Of a DNA stretch of 64,000 nt, positions 26,301-38,176 are shown in pieces (position 1 is the first letter of the stretch; the number at the start of each line of letters is the position of its first letter). The translations under genes and the position numbers were made by a program. The stretch comes from Syngnathus acus (taxonomy: Eukaryota > Chordata > Actinopteri > Syngnathiformes > Syngnathidae), in the NCBI RefSeq assembly GCF_901709675.1, contig NC_051103.1:7487501-7551500 (forward strand), in the 5' to 3' direction. Under the pieces are notes generated by a model. The model worked only from the letters and a program-made list of their open reading frames with translations, had not been told where the DNA came from and did no database searches.

Positions 26301-26342
26301 CTCGTGCTCCGTTATACACTCCAGGGTTTCATTCTCCGCCAT
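14338..26342 (-). CDS. exoc6: Exocyst complex component 6 (Sec15)
   Basis: Subunit of the octameric exocyst that tethers secretory vesicles to the plasma membrane. Sec15 binds Rab11 and links recycling vesicles to the complex. Twenty-three coding exons join in frame: 26342-26245, 25241-25070, 23745-23698, 23551-23461, 23389-23344, 22177-22124, 21799-21649, 21575-21420, 21216-21148, 21069-20986, 20880-20834, 20733-20613, 20116-20045, 19960-19863, 19686-19581, 19479-19373, 19255-19144, 19076-18942, 18867-18688, 17544-17403, 17310-17237, 15055-14943, 14464-14338. They give 800 residues (human about 804). The N-terminus MAENETLECITEHERILQEI matches the standard EXOC6 form, and the C-terminus ends QLRSLVNGMSS. 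Exon 8 encodes an acidic linker (DDDAEDEDDADEE). The match is to EXOC6 rather than EXOC6B. An alternative first exon and a microexon are listed separately. Large introns hold a non-LTR fragment, a Tc1-type MITE and a SINE. Confidence 0.97.
15940..16215 (+). repeat. Non-LTR retrotransposon fragment in an exoc6 intron
   Basis: The stretch has the phrases TTCTTCCGCTTATCCGGGTC, CCCAGGCCAACCAGGAGAG and GTGCCCAAGTCACCTCATCT, which I recognise from a high-copy fish LINE-like repeat. It is heavily mutated and has lost any long reading frame. The following 16.2-16.9 kb is GC-richer than its surroundings and may be further repeat sequence, but I cannot classify it. Confidence 0.6.
17609..17806. mobile_element. 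Tc1/mariner-type MITE in an exoc6 intron
   Basis: Terminal inverted repeats read ATATTGCCAAAAGTATTTGC at the left, and the right end reads GCCAATACTTTTGGCAATAT, closely complementary. These are the ends of a widespread fish Tc1-like element. Only about 200 bp remain, with no transposase, so it is a non-autonomous deletion derivative. It sits about 65 bp from the acceptor of exoc6 exon 20, inside the intron that also holds the candidate microexon. Confidence 0.8.
18108..18137 (-). other. Candidate 30-nt in-frame microexon of exoc6
   Basis: On the minus strand an acceptor (GGGGTCTGCTCAG) is followed by 30 nt and a strong donor (GTGAGTA). The neighbouring exons (18867-18688 and 17544-17403) meet at a codon boundary, so inclusion would insert ten residues, NNNNDHASMS, without shifting the frame. 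The UGC close to the acceptor is the arrangement seen at SRRM4-dependent neural microexons. The splice sites and frame are seen directly; neural use is inference. Confidence 0.5.
24553..24765 (+). mobile_element. tRNA-derived SINE in an exoc6 intron
   Basis: The head resembles a tRNA with an A box (CACTGGTTAGCAC) and a B box (GGTCCGATTCC), the internal Pol III promoter. The body has GGGGTGTACCCCGCCCGCC, and the 3' tail is a short (GAAT)n repeat. This is a standard fish SINE layout. It is inserted between exoc6 exons 2 and 3, on the strand opposite to the gene. Confidence 0.85.
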
Positions 26343-27195
26343 GATTACGTTGGCATTATATGGCGTGCCAACTGCAGCTGAATGGGTAGTACTGGCCAGT
26401 AGAGGGCGTGCAAGCTCCATGTGTAGGAACCATCGCGTCTACCCGGAAATAAAACATTGGCTACCCTGAGACGCGCATGCGCATGAGCAGCCCGCATCAG
26501 TGATGAAATTATGATTAATGTTGAAGTGGCGATAGTTTGAACATGTAAAAAAGTGTTGCATTTAGATATTTAACTCACCTTAGGAAATTATTATTGATAA
26601 TTATTGCGAGATGATCAATGTTCTTACTCAAAAACAAATTTGTTAATGTGATTGTTTATATGTTTTACATATGATATGCTCACTTAATCAATTACTAGTC
26701 TATAAAATCTAATTAACAAATTGTCCATGTTTTTGTTTCCGAGCCAGTCTAGGAGCTATCGTTAATATGCGTACCTGAGTATTTGGAATGTGCTTACTAA
26801 AGGAAATTTGGAGTTTGAAATGATTGCAATTTAGTGAATATTAAAAAAAATGCACAAAATGTGCAGTTACTCGAATTAGGTGTGAGCTATCATTGTTTAA
26901 ATATCAGCTCCATATGCCATGAAAAAGAAACTCAAATTGAACATTTAAATTATTTGGAAATTAAAAATTGGTACTTAATTATGATAACAAAATACCGGTT
27001 CTGATTTTAATTTTTTTTCATTATTTTAATGACCTTTCTTTCTTGATTACATGAGAAAAACTGCAATTTTCATCATTATTATGAATTTCTTAAACAATAT
27101 CCTGTAAGTCTCTAATGCAAAGCAGCTCATTATTTTAACTATTAACTTTTCCCGTGCACGATACTTTATGCGTCGCCATGTTGCATTAGGTTTAC

Positions 27196-27335
27196 CTCAT
27201 TGTGGTTCCCAGTGGAAGATCCACAGATTCCAGTTCTGCAAAAATATTCCCAAAAACCTTTTCCTCATCTTCATTATCATTTTTTCCTTGAGTAGGAAGG
27301 TCAGGTAAAGGCGCATGGACCCTTTTACTGTCCAT
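27196..27335 (-). CDS. exoc6: Alternative first coding exon of exoc6
   Basis: An ATG at 27335 opens 46 codons plus two bases and runs to a good donor (ATGAG|GTAAACC). An in-frame TAA lies two codons upstream, which fixes the start. The peptide ends KVFGNIFAELESVDLPLGTTMR once joined to exon 2 at 25241, and the phase (2) is the same as that of the standard first exon. Human EXOC6 has an alternative N-terminus of the same design (acidic, ending AEIQSFELPVEATLR before SVYDDQPNAH). The resulting isoform would have 814 residues. It implies a second promoter about 1 kb upstream of the usual start. Confidence 0.88.
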
Positions 27336-30300
27336 TTGTTAATTCAAGCTCTCTGACTGTACCACTACAAAATGTCAGCGCCACGGGAAGTGTGTGTGTT
27401 TGAATGCGCGCTGAACTCTAGGTCACCTGCCAAAGTCAGCAGAAAATTACCAACAGGAAAAAGAAACCTTGTGATTCACCGAACTTTGACTTCAATAAAA
27501 CTTCACAAGTAGTTATTTATTTTTTACTTAAAGTTGGCATTTACAGTGTTTCACAGATTTGTGAGACGACCATCTGATTCATCCAGCATTCTAAAGTGCT
27601 TTAATGTGGACTCTCTTGCAGGCCTTGACCAGCTTACACAACCACTTTCTATTTCCTTCTATTCTTCTTGAAATGTATTGGCCAATTGGAAGCGTGGCCA
27701 TAGTGTGTCTTTACAAAAGCCCTGACTATGAGTTTCCTGATTACTTCACCAAAAACAAGAAGTGGGCCGATGTACACACACACAAACACACACACACTTA
27801 CGCAGCAGCATCGGAAATGTGCCAGAGCTGCAGGAATGGACACACAAAGTTAAACAATGGAAGAAATGGATGGACTGGAAGTATATAAAATAGTATGATG
27901 ACAGATGGGAGGAAAATACTTGGATCAAATAATATCTATTGACATCTGAGGTCCAGTTTCTCAGGACAAATGTTAAAAATGTCCTTGCGACAAGAAGAAT
28001 CACTAAATCAGTGCACTCCATTTATCTTATGTTCTTGAATTTCATCATTTCGACATAGTTTCATGCCACTTTGTGTTTTGGAAAATAAGATCCTCTATGA
28101 GCTCTCCTGTGACCATGTGTTCTTCCTTTCCATGCCTGCTAGCTTCCTGCCTGCTTCCTCTGTCTCTCCAGTCCACAGGTTCTTCTGACCTTTATTGTAA
28201 GTTACACTCCAAACAAATAACACTGAAGGACATCCTGGACTTAAAGAAAGTCCATTGCTCATGGGGCTTTCTTCCCAGAAGAATGGGGTCAACACAGACT
28301 GCAATATTGATACACCCACTGTACGGTAATTCATTTCACCTCGACGCCTTGAGCCTTTGCGTGAAATGTGGGAAGAAATCATCTTCATGGATTGTGATGC
28401 TGCTCATGAGAGCCTGCAGAGGGAAGCCTTCAACATGGGCAAATAGAGAACTCCAATAAATGGACAGACCTCTGAGACCTTTTTAAAAATGATTTAAAAG
28501 AACTATGCTAAATCTAAGAATTGCAGTATATATTCCCATTTTCTGTAGTTGTTACTGTTCAATACTTGTATCCATCTGGAAAGTGAAGTGGTCTTACCCT
28601 TGACAATGCTTTGCCATGAGTGTCTCTGACAAGAGTTCTCGTCAGCAGAGCAAAAAGCGCTTAGACGTTCAAGTGTCCAGGCACATGCTCCTTGTGACAT
28701 AATACAAATGTAAAGAGAGTGAGACGCCAGCGATCTTATCTGTGCAGACATGAACCTCTCAGCACTCCTGTCTCCTTTAAGTGGGAAGGCTCAGACCTGG
28801 AACCAGTAGAGAAGATAACATTCTTTTGCTCCACTTGTTGTCTACAGTAGTGACACGTGTCAAAATTTAGATGGCCATTATTAACAAATTGTGGTTGGTT
28901 TCTTGTGTGTGTGTTGACACATCAGGTTGATTTCCTTGCTAAAGCGACTGTACATTAGCTTAGCATCTTTTCCCATTTGCCTCCAACGAATACATTTCCC
29001 TGCGTTCCACATCCTTTTTTTTTTTGCTCTCGGTCAACATTCCTTCATCTATTAATGGCCTTTCCTGTCTCTATGGCCATCGCTGTTTTCACAGTCCTTT
29101 TGCCGGAAACCAAACAAATTAACACTGCATTGTTCTGGCCTGTTGCATTGTGACTGGAAACATCAGTGCAGCAATAGTTTCCTGAAACTCCACATTAATA
29201 AGATAAGGCCACTGTGGAAAAGTGTATGTTGTATGAAGCAATGCTTAAGGGACTCCATCCACAGACTCCTGGATTCAAATCCAATGTTAATTGGATTTTT
29301 ATAAACGCTTGACTGCCCTTTTAATTTATGTGAGTAGAATCAGATCATATTTGAGGTAAGAGTCAGTTTAAATGTCATCGGATACAGCCAAAAAATAGAA
29401 ACTACAAAAATAAGGCCAGGTTTTTCAGAATATAATTTATCCAGTATAATATTCGGTGTGTGAAAATTCGTTGTAGAGACGTAGCAAGTTCCCATGTGTT
29501 TATCTAAACACTCGTTAATGATCATCAAGCGAGTCCAGTCATTGTTAGACGGGTCAAGATGACTCTATTTGGTATGAGAGAAACAATCATTGTCACCCAA
29601 CAAAAGGAGGAAAACAGGATAACCTCGGTTTGTTCGTTGGCAGGATACAGGCTGGCAGCAAGAGCCAGGCCAAAGTACAAAAACAATAAGAGGTCACTGT
29701 TCCAAAGAACTATCAGATGTCCAGGTGGGATGTGAAGTCTGGTAAAGTACAAAGGTGGCAACTCATCAACATTTTTTCCATCTGAGGAGAAACATTATTT
29801 GCCGTAAATGTCACAATATGGTGTATTTCAAATATGACGTGAATTTGTGTTTCAATCAATTCCACACTGTGCAACAATGTAACAGCAAAACAAAAACACG
29901 ATATAATAGCATTTTTTTTCATATTTGTACCTGGACAAATGGTCAAGAAAATCTTCTAACATGTGCAGTCAAAGTAAAGGTTCATGAAGAGTTAATCAAC
30001 TGAAATAAATCATCTAAGGGTGTCCTTAAATGCAAATACAGCATATCAGTGAACACAAACATCCACATTTATACTCACTTCCAATCTTTCCAACACATTG
30101 CTGTGAACTAATGCAGTTTTACGAGGGGTCCGATGTGTACGCAAGCCGCAAAAATCAATGGGCTGTGATGAGCTAACGGCACAGGCATGTCATAAAGCAA
30201 CTCGCGGCAGATTGATAAAAGCCTCTGCTACATTTACACAATGCAATTTTTGTTTCTCCCTATAATCAATAATCATTTTCGCATGATCGATGACGGTATC

Positions 30301-32247
30301 TGTTGGGGCGAAGGGGGTGCTGTGAAGTTCTGATGGGGTCTTTATAGGGGACCTCGAGGAGAGGACTCGGTGACCTCTGGTTTAGAATGTTTTGCCGGTG
30401 ACAGGCAGAAAAAATGATTTGATGGTATCAATGATCACGGTAATCATCAATAAAATCACTAGGCATGCAGATACATGGCTATACACTTCGCTAAAATGCC
30501 CTGTGACCCTATAGCATCTTTTTTTTTTTTGCGACAGTAGCCCATAAGATTTATTGTCACCACGTGCGCTCTGTTGTTTGAACAGCTAATTGTGCAAATG
30601 GACTCCAACTAAATTGGAAGGTGAGGCAGAAAATCCTGTACTCCTTTAACTAGCAGCTGAATACTTTTAAAACCTCCCTATCTTCCATTTGGATATGGCC
30701 TAATTGAAAAGTAAATAGTACACATGATTGCATTTGGGAGTCCGTGAGTGACATCTCCTTAGCTGCCGCAGGAATGGCTCCAAGCTTATGTTTTAAATGA
30801 GCAGATTTTACTCTTGCTATGAGCATGCTTTTTAAAACACAGTTGTATAGTCGGTTAAGCAAAGGTCAATGATTATGTGTATCCAGGAAATGGGCGGTGG
30901 AGTCAATTTTCTCTGAAGTGACGTTAATGGGCCTTTTGTTCAGTGTTATCTTCTAATGATTCAAAGCGATTTTAATCAAGCAGCAAAAACATCATCAGAG
31001 GAGCAAAACCAAATTTGTTTTATCACGTGAAAGGGAAGTTGATACAGAGAGATGGGGCGCAAGTCAAACGACATCAAACAGTCTCCATTTCTAACCCGAG
31101 TCAATATTATCATTCCCCTCATGCATCTATTTTCACATTTTCCACCTGATTCGCACCATTCCAATTTTAACATGCACATTTTTATATTTCTATGAATTGA
31201 CAATTTTCCCCAGATTTAACATTTTTGACCCAAACAAATCCCATTCGTGGGGTTAAAATCCAGTCCGCTGTAATTGACAAATCTACGACTGTATTTATCC
31301 CAAATGAGACCCAATTCCAGGGTTGAGCATTAATGCGAGGTTAATGGTCTTTCATGGAACACTCATTTGTCATCATTACAAGTACTCCCAAAGCTGCTTG
31401 GACCTGTGTGCCAGCCTTTGAGACATGTGACATTGTTTGCTCAGTTTCGACACAAATCAGCTCACAACCAATTTAACTTGTAGTTCCTCTGCCCTGGGAG
31501 GGGAGAACATGAAGAATGATCTCCGGCTGCCATAACCAAATAAAGACTTTATGCATTGTCACGCAAACATTCATTAATAATCCGTACTGGAACATAAAGG
31601 TGTTGGATAAGGATGAAAGTCAGGCAAGAATGACACGATTAGCAAATTCCACATGGAAATATCTGAGGCAAGATTGGATTACAGAATTTTGGGGATGCGC
31701 CTGGAGAGTAAAGTTACAGGTCAAACTACAATCGGATATGGCATCATGCCGGATGGCTTATCTCAATGGACTTCAGCTCAATGAGCATCTATTGAAATGA
31801 TCAACTCAAACTGTGTGTTTGGGTTATTTTGTTATTTTAGTGAATGGGACCAGTGATTTCATAGATAAAAATGGAAGCATGACTGGAGGTTTAAAAAAAA
31901 ATTCGAAAATATATAGTATATATGTAATTTTGTTTGATTGGCACGATGCACCTATTGAAAAGTTCAACAGAGGGCATGCCCAAATAAGAGGCAGCCTTTT
32001 ATTCCACTGATATTTGTCTCTTTCCTTGTCAGTCTCTGTCTGTGTTTCTTTCCCCCCCCCCCCCCCCCCTGTCCTGTCTCTGTGGCTGGCGGCGACACGA
32101 TTATCGATGTAAACACTGTTTTCACTCATTAATTTATCAGCTCAGTGGAGGGGGAGGGTGATAATGGCTTTCATTTGGCCAAGGTCAACAATCAACGCAT
32201 TCCTCAGTCGTTTCAATATAACCACACATTAACTTGTGTCCTCCAAT

Positions 32248-32281
<34 letters not shown>

Positions 32282-33900
32282 GGGCTGTCTTGAAGGCATA
32301 TGAAGGTTTCTATTTTCCTGTTAAAGAGGCAATACAAAGTAAGTGATCTCTGGTCAGAATATTGACAAGAGCTTTTTGATTGGTTAAAAAAAATCAGATG
32401 AAGTACCCAGTATCAGATGACCTTTGTGTCTCCTTGAAAGATGGAAAGTTTCCGTAACTCATGAAATGCAATACAATTAAGTGCTGGATTAAAAAAAAAA
32501 AAATCTTTACAAATAAACTCCCAAAAGTGTTTGAGGAAATGTCTTCCTTTTTACAAGATATTTTTTATTTTCTCTTTTTTTCCATGCAAATCTGCTTTTC
32601 ACTTTTGGTTACTGAAATGGCGACTTTACTGATGTGAAAATGAATTGTGTTAAACTGGAGAATGGAGGCGGTGTGGTTTCAGTTCTTCCTCTCTGACGGT
32701 GTGAATGTGAGAGTCAATTTTTGTTTGTCTATTATATTCCTACGGTCCAATGAGCCTTCATGTGAACTGAATCGTTGCATGACTTTCGGTATGAACAGAT
32801 GAATAAGGTAACATGGTAATTAGTTCCTCCAACTCACTTTTCTTATTATATTATTATTAGATTTCTTATTCGCCTTAAAGCAGATGTATATCAATCTCAC
32901 TATTTGCTAAAAAAAAAAACAATCCTAACAACTAACGCACGATTAAATGATGTTGAAATATCTTGAAAATGGCAAGTTTTCTGAAACAATTGCATCTCAT
33001 TAGACGATGTATTGTGAGTATTGTGTGAATGCCTGTGTGTGTGTGTGCACGCTGGCTATCTATTGAACATTTCGCCGTCAACTGTGTGTGTTAATCCTCC
33101 AATTGTTGACTTTACCCTGAGAAATTTGTGAAGCATTACACAATACAGTGGCTCAGATCAATGAGCATACTGTTGGTTTTGGACCAGTCATATGTGTGTG
33201 AGGCCATTCAACCTATAGCCAATTTTTTTGTGTAAATGCAATTATGACCCCAAAACTACCAAACAGCTTCTGACATTAGAATACACTTGTATTGAGCTCA
33301 TATTTCTTCAATAACCATAATTGTCGACTGAAATATTGAAGCAAATGATCAATCAGTTGCTCTCCTATCTGTCCTGCTCTTCTGAGAGTTCACTAAATTA
33401 TTAACCTAATCTTCTTACCGAAAAACTCCCACTGTTTGCATGAGGTCTGAATGATAAGATATTTCAAGTTGAATGTGGTGATGGGACAACCATTGACATA
33501 AACACTTTGCTAATCTGCGAGAGTGCTTGATTTGGTAAAAAACGAACGGAAATGGAACCGTTTGTTTTGTCCTTTACTTATATTGTAGTACATGTATAGC
33601 AGTGTAAATTTAAATTTCCACTTGAGCAGTGCTAATGGCAAATATTCGTCAATCTACAATTGAATTATTCAACTAAAAATTCCACACTTTCCACACACAT
33701 GAATAGTTTATTACAGACATTACCCTTTGAGTGATTATTCCAATAAATCTCCATTTTAAAATGAACACGTTTCTAATCTATTATTTTACAGTGGACACAG
33801 TAACAATCATTTCACATGCATAATTATGTACAATATAGTTGCATATGAATAAGTGTTCGTCTGTGCATGTTACATCTGGAAAACAAGACATTGGTCCTTT
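27336..33900. other. Intergenic region between exoc6 and hhex
   Basis: No spliced coding gene was recognised. CA microsatellites lie near 27775-27800 and 32250-32272, a C-run near 32052-32070 and several poly-A/T tracts. The open frames at 28073-28459 and 31516-31800 have no recognisable domain or flanking splice sites. Given hhex downstream and many non-repetitive stretches, distal enhancers are likely here, but none can be identified from sequence alone. Confidence 0.5.
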
Positions 33901-33906
33901 TTTATT
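33901..33906 (-). terminator. Candidate poly(A) signal of hhex
   Basis: TTTATT on plus reads AATAAA on minus, about 135 bases past the hhex stop. It is the nearest canonical signal. Confidence 0.55.
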
Positions 33907-34039
33907 GTATTTGCTTTGAAATTGCAAATGATGTCAGTTTTTCATGGAGAAAAAAAAATCTTTTAACTCACAGCTATAATTAAGACAATCAGAAAAGCTG
34001 CTTATTTTGCAGCGGTTTCTTCATTTTTCCAGTCCATCC

Positions 34040-37000
34040 TCAGAGCTGATGGGTGAGTGTCAATTGATTGTCGTTGTCAATGTCCAGCTCCAGGTCTGTA
34101 TCTTCTGAAAGGCTCCATTCCGGTTCCACGAAGGACTGTTTTGGCGACGTGGATCGCACACCGCGTGCGGCTTCAAGCACGTGGGAGTCCGCTGCATTCC
34201 GGGTCGGAACCCCGGACTGGTCAGACGTCGCGTCTCCTTTGTCATTCCTCCCCGCTGCACTACTGACGTCATCCCCGGGTTTACCTCCTTGTGGATTTTC
34301 CTGAGCCAGTAAGTGAGTATCCAATTAAGAACTTCAAAATAATAATAATAATAAAAAATAAAAAAAACAACTGCGTAAACTTGTAGGAAAGAAACCAACC
34401 TGTTTGAGTCGTCGCCACTTTGCTCGTCGATTTTGGAACCAGGTTTTAACCTGAAAATGTAGATACACCCATTTCAGAATTGCTATTTGCCCCTTCGACG
34501 TCTGCCTATATTTTTAACGGTGCTGATATTTGAGGTTTTATTATTCCCTGACGCCCGTGCGTCAGTGGGCGTGTTCCGAGAGGAGTGCGCAAATTAAGTA
34601 AAAATGTAATCGCAAATGATTTTAATTATTTACCCATGAAGTTTGTGTTATCATTTCTGATCACAATAATAATAAAATAATAATTGTAATAATAATAACT
34701 TCTCGTTGTTGTTATTATTATTATTATTATTATAAAATATGGATAATAATTATAATACCCAATTATTATTATTACAATAATAATAAAATAATAATTGTAA
34801 TAATAATAACTTCTCGTTGTTATTATTATTATAACAAAATATGGATAATAATTATAATACCCAATTATTATTATTATTATTATTATCTACAGGCTCGGTA
34901 TTTGCTTACCTGTCGTTCGCTTAGCTGCAACATCTTGGCCAGTCTTTTCCTCTCCGGGGGTGAAAGGTATTTCTGGTTTTCGAACTTCTTCTCCAATTCG
35001 ATGGTTTGGTCATTCGAGAAGCGGACCTGACCGCCTTTTCTCTTATGCAAGGGCCGCTGGATGAAGGGAGGCCACAGCAGAGGTTTCCCTTTGGAAGAAG
35101 GCATTTTATTTTTATTTGACTTTTGCTTTGTTTTTTATTTGTTTTAAACAAAATGAATATGTGCATGTAATCTTCCCGGGCAAACTGAGTTAATGCAAGT
35201 ATAATTTCACACTCATTTTATTTATTGCGCTTTCCCGTAAAATAACTGCCCCTCCTCATCAGCGCTGTTGTCGGTCCATTTTGGTAATGTAACGTAACGT
35301 TAGTATCATTTCCAGTAATGCTGTTTTTTTCATCAATTGGCACATTATGACAACTTGCTGTATTCTTAAGACGCCTAAATAAAATTGTACTTAAATATGA
35401 CGAAAAATAGGCCTACTGCTTGTGGAGGAAAAAATAAAGATTATACGGTACATAAACCTTGAACTATATTGACAGTGACTATACTCAAATTGTGGCCATG
35501 TGATTCTATTTTTCTTCAAATTGAAGCCTGCCCTGCGGCTTTTTCAGCAAGAACATATACTGTACACACCCAATATAGAGAATTAACCGCAAACGACACC
35601 GCAATAGAAGTGTCGAATAGTGATGTAACTAGTTTCAAATCTGCTTTCCCGTTTGTCAGTGAGGGACAAACAATAGTTGTTGCTTGCAGCTGTGCACCGG
35701 CCTGCTGCTTGAACGCTTTCTTTTTCGGGAAGGTCGTGACAGAGACGAAACTATGGCCAAATATCCGCTTCATGTGTTTCCTGCTTGGTGGCGTGATTAT
35801 GGGCGATGGCATGCACCGACAGACACGCATGTCCTCTTCTCATTTACACAATCAAAGTCCACTAGGCGAAAGTGGTTTTTTTTTTCTTTTTTTTCTTCTT
35901 TCGGTCTTGGTTGAAACCAAGCGTGCATGGGCTGAGATTTTGTATGGTAGTTTTTCTGTACAGTCATAAAAAATCGGAAAATATAGACTAACTGATATTT
36001 TTTGCAATGGATTGTAAAGTGCAATGTTGTATCCAAATTGACTTGATGCAAAAGTTGATTAGAATGAAGCTTTTAGGTCTTGCTCGGCGACAACCGATCA
36101 TTTATTATCATTTTATTTACCGAGAATTTTTTTAAAAATGAAATCAAACGTGATTTGAAATCATTCTAACCTCAAATGACCACGTAGGGCTATTTTGACG
36201 CATTCACGCATACTCATTCAACAGTGACACATTTTTCGCAATAGGTGTAGCCCAGTTTGCAATCATAAAGAAAGTCAGTCACATCCTCACTGGCCATGCA
36301 GAGGAAGTGCAACAATATGTGAAAAACGGATCCCGGGCTATCAGAGGCCGAGTGTTTCCTGAATATGTCTGTATTGAGGATGTCGATAAAATAATCAGCA
36401 GCGTGCAGCGGGCTCCCGAGGAAGCGGCTGGCCGGAGTGAGACAGGAAAACATTCAACAGCTTCTGAGAGCAGATTTACTCCTATCGACAAGCTCACGGC
36501 TTCCGCAATGCAACGGAACACGTCCCGGAGCTCATTCAGCACAACACCAAAAGTCACATGACCCGCTTGTCACGCTCCACTTAAAAGAAACTTTTATCGC
36601 GTGCAATATCAGATCCGTCGAGACCTTTAAACAATTCTATCTATACAAGCACATGGCCTGTCTATATAGGATAGACGCCATTCGAACCTTTCAGTTTCCT
36701 GCATGACATGCACGCGCACACAATGATTTAGGGGCACATATGTTTTAGTCACTGGCTGACTCTCCCCTCTGATGTTTCTGAACAATACAATGCTGCAGGA
36801 AAACGAGTCAAGGTTAACACATGAGCCATCCACAAACACTACATCCCCACCATTAGTGTTTACTTTGAGGGATGGATTTATGGATTCAAACTCGACCCTT
36901 GAAGTTAGGAGAACGCTCTGATTCTGAGATGCGTTTTTTTTTTTTTTAATGGTACTTTCTACACCCAGTTTATGCATGCATGATCAAGCGTGATGTGCAA

Positions 37001-38038
37001 AAATAGGCTTTTTGGCACAGCACCAAGATGTGTTGGGGTCTCAAAGCTGCACGTGCGTAAAATCATTTGCACATTATATCCGTTATGTATATATGCGCTG
37101 CAGGAGTCACTTACGGCACCAGTCCAACTTTTTTTGGGACAAAATTTCGAATTTAAATAGAGAATTTATACCCAGGGCTAATGATCAAAAATCTAAATGC
37201 ACGGTAAACCTTTTGTTTTGTGTAACCCTTTAAGGCCGCTGAACGAAGGGAGTCCAGAACGTCAATAAAAATCTAAGTTCATGACGGAATGAGTCAGGTG
37301 GAATCGAATCCGCAGCCTCCGAACTGTTTGAAAGGGACATTAATACACCTTGATGAACAGCACTGCGACCTGCAGGAGTTCATGTGCCGAATATATCACA
37401 CTGCTTTATAGTTGTAGTCCTACTTTGTAAAGGTAAATTTGTAATTATTAATCGTATGAATAGAAATATTCGATAGTGGTGCAACAAACAGCCGGAAGCG
37501 GAAGAATTGTGTTAAACATTTAGAAAATCAAAATAATTCCGACTCTCTGAGCAAATGATTTACAACGCTGTCCAGATTCTGTCAGTAGAAGCATGGGAGA
37601 GAAAAAAACAAAATATTTGAATGAATATGGGATTAAATGTAACTCACCGAGAGGGTCGTGTCTGAGGGTATGCGCATACTCCCCCAATGATCGGTGCTGC
37701 TGGTGAAAGGGGTACACGGAGCTCGCGAACGCCCCAGCGTAGGCGTAGGTGGCCGTGAAAGCTGCAGCAGCGTGGTGGTGGTGGTGGTGGGACAGCGCCG
37801 GATGGATCGGCGTCGGTTCGTAAATTGGCGTCCGGTAAGGCGAGATGAAGTTTGTAAAGGACGAGTTAGGCGATGGGAAAGTTGGCGTGGGGATGATCGG
37901 AGTGGATGACGAGGTGGTGGACGTGGAAAAGGAAGAAGACGAAGAATTGCTGGTGGTCCTCCCTAGAATATCTTCTATGTAGAAGGGAGTCGGATGAGCT
38001 TGCTGGATGGCAGTCGGTGCGTAAAGAGGGACGCTCAT
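34040..38038 (-). CDS. hhex: Hematopoietically expressed homeobox protein Hhex
   Basis: Nuclear homeodomain factor, mostly a repressor, needed for anterior endoderm, liver, pancreas and blood/endothelial development. Four exons join in frame: 38038-37648, 35088-34910, 34450-34400, 34300-34040. They give 293 residues (human 270). The N-terminal repression region keeps the family phrases [13 protein letters not shown] and [15 protein letters not shown]. The homeodomain spans about residues 147-206, split after LSERQ, with recognition helix [17 protein letters not shown]. The C-terminus is acidic ([17 protein letters not shown]). The start at 38038 begins MSVPLYAPT; the frame continues open upstream, so an earlier in-frame start cannot be excluded. 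The N-terminus carries Ser/Thr and His6/Ala4 runs longer than in mammals. Confidence 0.96.
34664..34890. repeat. AT-rich tandem duplication in hhex intron 2
   Basis: An AAT/ATT-rich block with the internal phrases ACTTCTCGTTG and AAAATATGGATAATAATTAT occurs twice, 111 bp apart. The repeat lies less than 25 bp from the exon 2 donor. Both copies contain trinucleotide runs likely to be polymorphic. Confidence 0.85.
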
Positions 38039-38154
38039 CCTGGTTCTTTTGCCCTTCTCTCCCGCTGTTTTGGATAATTGAGTTCTTTTCAAGTCTTTTC
38101 AGCACACCAACCATTTGCTGCATCCGTTAAGTGAAAAAAGACAGTTTCAGTAAC

Positions 38155-38176
38155 GCGCGCGCGCGTGTGTGTGTGG
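38155..38176. repeat. CG/TG alternating tract upstream of hhex
   Basis: A CGCGCGCGCG run continues into TGTGTGTGTG about 115 bp upstream of the hhex start codon. It is a purine-pyrimidine alternation of the kind that can adopt Z-DNA. It lies in or near the promoter region. Confidence 0.7.

Noticed and set aside
28073-28459. 128-codon plus-strand open frame between exoc6 and hhex
   Set aside because: No known domain, no splice context, and an overlapping minus-strand frame is similarly open. It is compatible with chance.
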